In this document: positions 7,086-10,219 of the stretch, in pieces
Numbering within the stretch: the stretch's first letter is position 1
Layout of the letters: each line of letters opens with the position of its first letter
Assembly (NCBI GenBank): GCA_030612965.1
Contig: JAUWMW010000064.1
Coordinates: 1 to 10,219, forward strand
Origin: a bacterium
GTDB taxonomy: Bacteria; Zixibacteria; MSB-5A5; GN15; FEB-12
Direction of reading: 5' to 3'
Length of the DNA: 10,219 bases
Program-made: the position numbers and the translations under genes
Notes under the pieces: model-generated
What the model saw: only the letters and a program-made list of their open reading frames with translations
What the model was told of the DNA's origin: nothing
Databases searched by the model: none

Positions 7086-8164
7086 CAACTGATCTCCAGC
7101 ATTTTCTCCAAAGCCGTCAAGGCCTCGCTTCGGTTCGGTTCGTTCACTTTCACCGGTTTGAGATCAGCGTAATTCTCAAGACAGTATGCCAGGTCGTTCA
7201 ATGTGGTGCGATACATGTTGGCACACACCGGGCAGATCTGTCCCGACAGTTCAAAGATCTTCTTGTCGGGATACTGATAAGCCATACGATTGATCAGATT
7301 GATTTCGGTCCCGATGGCTATCGTTGAACCAGCCGGCGCCTTTTCGCAGTACTCAACAATATACTTGGTTGAACCGGAGCCGTCGGCCAATGAAACAACT
7401 TCGGGCAAGCACTCCGGATGAACAATCACTTGAATCCCCGGGTGTTCTTCGCGCACCTGCCGCACGTGTTCGGCCGTGAAATTCGTGTGCACGTGACAAT
7501 GACCCTTCCAGAGGATGATCCTGGCAGCGTCGATCTGACTTTCGGTAAGACCACCGTCGTCGCGTGAGAAATCCCACACGACCATATCATCCGGCTCGAG
7601 ACCATACTTCAACCCGGTGTTGTAACCAAGGTTCTCATCAGGGAAGAAGAACACTTTGTCTCGCCGCTCCAGGGCGTATCGAAATGCTGCCGGGGCGTTG
7701 GATGAAGTACAAATCAGTCCTCCGTGTCGACCGGTGAACGCCTTGAGTCCGGCCGTGGTGTTCATATACGACACCGGCATGATTCTCTCGTCACCGCCGA
7801 ACTGTTCGAGATACTTCCAGGCCTCCATGACGTCGGCCATGTCGGCCATGTCGGCCATCGGACACCCGGCCAGCGGATTAGCCATGTAAACCATCTGATG
7901 ATCGCCGGACAAAATATCAGCCGCTTCAGCCATGAAATGCACACCACAAAAAACTATGACCTCAACCCCCGACTGCTCGGCCGCAATCTTCGACAAGCCG
8001 TAGCTGTCACCCAGATAGTCACCACAGCCGGTTACCTCACGGCGCTGGTAATGATGGGTCAGGATACACAGTTTGCGCCCGAGTTTGTCTTTGGCCGCGG
8101 CAATGCGGTCATTCAGTTCCGCCAGATCGGCTTCACGATACTCTTTGGGCAACGAGAAATACAT
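7085..8164 (-). CDS. nadA: NadA, quinolinate synthase
   Basis: NadA condenses iminoaspartate with dihydroxyacetone phosphate to quinolinate in de novo NAD synthesis, using an oxygen-sensitive 4Fe-4S cluster. The 359 residues match the long form seen in Bacillus subtilis. Likely cluster cysteines are C101 (NPLAGCPMAD), C223 (WKGHCHVHTNF) and C311 (GQICPVC), the last being part of a CxxC with C314. Other family features are HHYQ (37-40), VFCGVHFMAEAADIL, SYMNTTA (132-138), CTSSNA (152-157), FFPDENLG and HPEC (249-252). An AGG 10 bp upstream serves the ATG at 8164. It is not linked here to nadB or nadC. An upstream leader with two hairpins hints at attenuation or control after transcription. Identity is secure; the cluster ligands are assigned by analogy with characterised NadA proteins. 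Confidence 0.97.
   Translation of the reverse strand: MYFSLPKEYREADLAELNDRIAAAKDKLGRKLCILTHHYQRREVTGCGDYLGDSYGLSKIAAEQSGVEVIVFCGVHFMAEAADILSGDHQMVYMANPLAGCPMADMADMADVMEAWKYLEQFGGDERIMPVSYMNTTAGLKAFTGRHGGLICTSSNAPAAFRYALERRDKVFFFPDENLGYNTGLKYGLEPDDMVVWDFSRDDGGLTESQIDAARIILWKGHCHVHTNFTAEHVRQVREEHPGIQVIVHPECLPEVVSLADGSGSTKYIVEYCEKAPAGSTIAIGTEINLINRMAYQYPDKKIFELSGQICPVCANMYRTTLNDLAYCLENYADLKPVKVNEPNRSEALTALEKMLEIS
7832..7858 (-). repeat. Three perfect tandem copies of a 9-bp unit within nadA
   Basis: GTCGGCCAT is repeated three times without a mismatch (7832-7840, 7841-7849, 7850-7858). It encodes M-A-D three times just after the first cluster-type cysteine of NadA. Related NadA proteins often read GCxMADMAD followed by a similar-length helix, so the repeat may not be an insertion, but it is prone to slippage. 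Confidence 0.8.
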
Positions 8165-8183
8165 GGTCGTTTAACCTGTTTCG

Positions 8184-8203
8184 GATCCGCCGAACTGCGG
8201 ATC
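8184..8203 (-). promoter_or_regulatory. Perfect hairpin in the nadA leader
   Basis: GATCCGC and GCGGATC form a perfect 7-bp stem with a 6-nt loop, ending 19 bp before the nadA ATG and 6 bp before its AGG. No T run follows, so it is not a terminator by itself. It could be an operator half-pair, a structured 5' leader element or an anti-terminator partner. I do not recognise it as a known riboswitch. Confidence 0.4.
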
Positions 8204-8210
8204 ACATGTT

Positions 8211-8243
8211 AAGAAGAACAACGCTGAGACCAGCATGGTTCAG
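8211..8243 (-). terminator. Terminator-like hairpin between peroxiredoxin gene and nadA
   Basis: On the minus strand CTGAACCA pairs with TGGTCTCAG through 4+4 bp with one bulged base and a 3-nt loop (8224-8243). It is followed by CGTTGTTCTTCTT, with 8 T in 13 bases. This is the right place for an end of the peroxiredoxin transcript. The stem is modest, so read-through into nadA is possible; I see no convincing promoter between it and nadA. Confidence 0.4.
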
Positions 8244-8264
8244 AAATCCTCGCTGAGATAGTAC

Positions 8265-8771
8265 TTATTCGCTGAGTCTTGCGAGCTGCTCGAAGAGATG
8301 TTCGTTATTGGGCAACTCGGCCGGGTGCAGCTTTTCAATCCAGCGGATTATGCCCTCCTTATCGACAAGAAACACGGTGCGCTCGGCATATCCCTTTCGG
8401 TTGAGCACGCCGTACTTGCGAGCCACTTCGCCGTGCGGCCAAAAATCCGACATCAGGGGAAACGACAACCCGCCAAGAGATCGCGCCCAGGCAATGTGAC
8501 AAGGCACCGAATCACAAGACAGGCACAGTAGCTGACAACCGAACTCATCAAATCGATCGGATACCTTTTGATACTCGGGCACCTGGGTGGCACAGACCGG
8601 TGTCCAGTCGGCCGGGTAGAAAGCCAACACTACATTCTTGCGACCCTGGTACCAGGCGAGATTCAACTCGCCCTCGTTGTGGGTCGCCAGCGTGAAATCG
8701 GGCGCCGGGTCACCTACCTTTAGCACGACCTGCCCCTCCGCTTCAGCGCAACCTGGAACTTTCTCGTTCAT
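8265..8771 (-). CDS. Peroxiredoxin (AhpC/TSA family)
   Basis: A thiol peroxidase that reduces hydrogen peroxide or organic hydroperoxides. The 168-residue thioredoxin-fold domain starts with VGDPAPDFTL. The active site PxxxTxxC is intact: P53, T57 and peroxidatic C60 in FYPADWTPVC. R131 is in the position of the conserved catalytic arginine. Unusually, four further cysteines, C79, C83, C86 and C91, cluster where the family normally reads ISxDSxxxHxxW. One of them could be the resolving Cys, as in PrxQ-type enzymes with a resolving Cys in this helix. The ATG overlaps the stop of the frame-corrected rubredoxin-like gene in ATGA, and rubrerythrin is upstream. The electron donor may therefore be the rubredoxin-like protein; this is inference. 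Bcp/PrxQ or AhpE-like subclass cannot be settled by eye. Confidence 0.93.
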   Translation of the reverse strand: MNEKVPGCAEAEGQVVLKVGDPAPDFTLATHNEGELNLAWYQGRKNVVLAFYPADWTPVCATQVPEYQKVSDRFDEFGCQLLCLSCDSVPCHIAWARSLGGLSFPLMSDFWPHGEVARKYGVLNRKGYAERTVFLVDKEGIIRWIEKLHPAELPNNEHLFEQLARLSE

Positions 8772-8961
8772 TCGTCCTCGTAATCAGCATAAAGGTCTTT
8801 ATCAAAATGGTCCACCCCGTGGTCATCGGAATGCCCTTCCAGCGTGTTGTCGTCGTCAAAACGTTCCGAGAACTGGCGCCGGGCGTCCCACAGACAGGGC
8901 ACGAATGGGGTTTGTCCTCATCGTCATGGACATAGCCACAGAATTCACAGACCCACTGCAC
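8768..8961 (-). CDS. Small rubredoxin-like zinc-ribbon protein with acidic tail, apparently frameshifted by one missing base
   Basis: The N-terminal part is a rubrerythrin-type rubredoxin domain: WVC5EFC8GYV and SC21PVC24GTPGA, four Cys binding one Fe (or Zn). The GTG at 8961 is the best start because GGAG lies 6 bp before it; a TTG at 8973 would overlap that site. Read as is, the frame leaves the family after GTPGA and runs to 8743, inside the peroxiredoxin gene. One base added near 8875 moves it to QFSERFDDD and on to a tail ending YEDE at a TGA at 8768. That gives the canonical GxPxxxF ending and an exact ATGA overlap with the next gene, for a 64-residue protein whose last 35 residues include 14 Asp/Glu. 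It probably carries electrons between rubrerythrin and peroxiredoxin. A sequencing error is more likely than a true pseudogene. Confidence 0.75.
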
Positions 8962-8967
8962 AGTTAT

Positions 8968-8971
8968 CTCC
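8968..8971 (-). promoter_or_regulatory. Ribosome binding site deciding the rubredoxin-like start
   Basis: GGAG on the minus strand is 6 bp before GTG at 8961, which puts translation two residues before the first CxxC motif. The alternative TTG at 8973 lies within this site. Confidence 0.5.
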
Positions 8972-9020
8972 AAGCTATAGACGCTATCGTGCGTCGATCA
9001 ACCAGAACCAAAACGCCGCC

Positions 9021-9515
9021 TCAATGCTCCAGGGGCGCGCTCTCATCGTATCCAAACCAGTAGTAATTGCCGCTCATGGCTTCTCGTTCCGCCATGAGTA
9101 GTTCATAATGCAGACTCTCTTCATCGGCAAGTCGCCCGAAAATACTCTTGAGTTCAGACAGATCGGTTTGTTCGAAATGCTCCCGGTAGTACTTGGTCGC
9201 AGCCAACTCGGCTTCGATCGCCAGGTTGATAAACTGCCGTTCGCTCTTAAGCTCATCCAGGTGACCCTTCTTAAAGACCTCAGCCAGCGGTGTCAGCCCT
9301 TTGTCCGGTAACTGTCCAATCTCACCACCGACGTGCTCTTCGTAAAGTTCATACAGCACTTTCTTATGAGCGGCCTCGTCGTTGCGCAGATTCTCCAGTT
9401 TACGTTTGGCCTCCGGATTGGTTGTCTTTCGAGCTAATAGATCGTAGAATGTGAATCCGTCTTCCTCACCTCTTATTGCCGTTTTCAGTACCTTCGCTAG
9501 TTGCACTCTGTCCAC
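9021..9515 (-). CDS. Rubrerythrin-like ferritin-superfamily diiron protein
   Basis: A 164-residue four-helix-bundle diiron protein of the rubrerythrin/YciF-like type, normally a peroxide reductase of anaerobes. Its diiron ligands are recognisable: E17 or E18 in GEEDGFTFY, E47-x-x-H50 in NDEAAHKK, E101/E103 in AIEAEL and E133-x-x-H136 in DEESLHYELL. The C-terminal rubredoxin domain of classical rubrerythrin is absent; the chain ends after YYWFGYDESAPLEH. A rubredoxin-type domain is instead encoded separately by the next gene, 59 bp downstream, which suggests a split rubrerythrin. The start is GTG at 9515 with TAGG 5 bp upstream; no ATG is suitably placed. It begins 26 bp after the gltX stop, so read-through from gltX or a leaderless promoter are both possible. 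The peroxide-reducing role is inference from family and neighbours. Confidence 0.87.
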   Translation of the reverse strand: MDRVQLAKVLKTAIRGEEDGFTFYDLLARKTTNPEAKRKLENLRNDEAAHKKVLYELYEEHVGGEIGQLPDKGLTPLAEVFKKGHLDELKSERQFINLAIEAELAATKYYREHFEQTDLSELKSIFGRLADEESLHYELLMAEREAMSGNYYWFGYDESAPLEH

Positions 9516-9541
9516 AATAACCTATCCAATATCATGAGATG

Positions 9542-10219
9542 TCAAGCGCTGTTTGTGTTCTTGATTGTCTTAACAGCCCTTCGCATTCTCTCCACCACTA
9601 CCGGTTGCGAAAGAATGACCAGCATTTCGTATAGCGACGGTCCCTTCGATCGTCCCGAAACCGCCAGTCGCGTCGGGTGAATTAGCCGAGCGCGTTTGAT
9701 ACCTTCCTCGTCAGCCAACGCGCTGAGAGTCTGTTCGAGCGCCTCGTGAGTGAAATCCTGCAACCGCTCGAACCGGTCGGCCAACTCGCTGAGCAACTCG
9801 GCGTTCTCCGGCGTAAAATGTTTGGCGGCCGCATCGCTCTCATACTTGTAATCGAATGTAAAGAAATATGCGCTCAACTCAACAAAATCTACGATACGTC
9901 GAGCCCTAAGCTTGAGGGCGCCGACCACCTGTCGAAGATACTCCCATCGCGTTTCCAACCAGTACTTCGTGGTCAGGTCGGCCTCCACCAGGAGCGGAGC
10001 CACCATCGCAGCCAACTCATGGTCGGGTTTGTTGGCGATGTACTCCTGATTGAAAGCTACGAGTTTCTCAACGTCGAAAATGGCGTTAGATGGATTGAAG
10101 TTGTCGGAAGTGAAGAGATCAATCAGTTCTTCGCGCGAATAAATCTCTCGGTCAGTCTTGGGCGACCAGCCCAAAAGACAAAGGTAGTTGAACATCGCCT
10201 CAGGCAGGACACCCTCGCG
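9542..10219 (-). CDS. gltX: GltX, glutamyl-tRNA synthetase (C-terminal part, 5' truncated by window)
   Basis: A class I aminoacyl-tRNA synthetase that charges tRNA-Glu. The 225 codons visible run in frame to the right edge, so the true start and the catalytic HIGH and KMSKS motifs lie outside. The part seen begins REGVLPEAMFNYLCLLGWSP, the stretch that follows KMSKS in bacterial GluRS, then enters the helical anticodon-binding domains. HPTRLAVSGRSKGPSLYEML near the C terminus is the family motif usually read HPxRxALTGxxxGPxLF. The last ten residues are basic then polar. Whether it is strictly Glu-specific or also charges tRNA-Gln cannot be told from this part. The stop is 26 bp upstream of the rubrerythrin-like gene on the same strand. 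Confidence 0.94.
   Translation of the reverse strand, partial: REGVLPEAMFNYLCLLGWSPKTDREIYSREELIDLFTSDNFNPSNAIFDVEKLVAFNQEYIANKPDHELAAMVAPLLVEADLTTKYWLETRWEYLRQVVGALKLRARRIVDFVELSAYFFTFDYKYESDAAAKHFTPENAELLSELADRFERLQDFTHEALEQTLSALADEEGIKRARLIHPTRLAVSGRSKGPSLYEMLVILSQPVVVERMRRAVKTIKNTNSA

Noticed and set aside
8743..8973. A 76-residue rubredoxin-like protein taken at face value from TTG 8973 to 8743
   Set aside because: The start lies in the ribosome binding site of a better GTG start, and the part after residue 33 loses family resemblance and intrudes 29 bp into the peroxiredoxin gene.
8974..9001. TTGATC-16-TATAGC as a promoter for the rubredoxin-like gene, with a 5-bp hairpin in the spacer
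   Set aside because: Each box matches only 4 of 6 bases, and transcription would start at or beyond the ribosome binding site (8968-8971), leaving it out of the message.
9540..9545. TTGACA on the minus strand as a -35 for the rubrerythrin gene
   Set aside because: It overlaps the gltX stop codon and no acceptable -10 follows at 15-19 bp; the best candidates match TATAAT poorly.
1..10219. CRISPR array, insertion sequence, integrase or tRNA gene
   Set aside because: I see no regularly spaced direct repeats, transposase-like frames, terminal inverted repeats with target duplications or tRNA cloverleaf on either strand.

Overview
The window looks like part of a chromosome from an uncultured bacterium of the FCB lineage, and a Zixibacteria-like organism is my best guess. 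The grounds are moderate GC content, secreted lipoproteins with dockerin-type calcium repeats, a FlgD/type-A-sorting-like C-terminal domain, an outer-membrane barrel (so a Gram-negative envelope), a SufU-type SUF system and an anaerobe-style rubrerythrin cluster. The taxonomic call is inference; there is no marker RNA here.

Layout. (1) Positions 1-3008, plus strand: the distal half of a SUF iron-sulfur cluster operon, sufD (start lost off the left edge), a Rieske ferredoxin, sufS, sufU and sufT. (2) Positions 3033-6994, minus strand, convergent with suf across only 24 bp: three envelope genes. The first transcribed is a 434-aa lipoprotein, followed by a 255-aa outer-membrane barrel protein and a 549-aa paralogue of the lipoprotein. 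The last two overlap by 4 bp. The lipoprotein and the barrel-paralogue pair each have their own sigma70-like promoter, and the two promoters are nearly identical (TTGAC-16 bp-TATATT). (3) Positions 7085-8164, minus strand: nadA, quinolinate synthase, preceded by a leader with two hairpins. (4) Positions 8265-9515, minus strand: an oxidative-stress group of rubrerythrin-like ferritin, small rubredoxin-like protein and peroxiredoxin. (5) Positions 9542 to the right edge, minus strand: the C-terminal part of gltX, glutamyl-tRNA synthetase.

How the parts fit. SufS supplies sulfur through SufU to the SufBCD scaffold, with SufT as a maturation accessory; NadA needs a 4Fe-4S cluster, and rubrerythrin, rubredoxin and peroxiredoxin remove the oxidants that destroy such clusters. 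The flanks are therefore thematically linked though not one operon. The middle block is different. It encodes two cell-surface proteins, each combining a cohesin-like N-terminal region with a paired dockerin-like calcium module, around a small outer-membrane barrel, and it is the least described part of the window.

The clearest sequence anomaly is in the rubredoxin-like gene. One base appears to be missing near 8875: restoring it gives the canonical zinc-ribbon ending and a stop that overlaps the peroxiredoxin start by exactly 4 bp. All gaps between genes are shorter than 300 bases.
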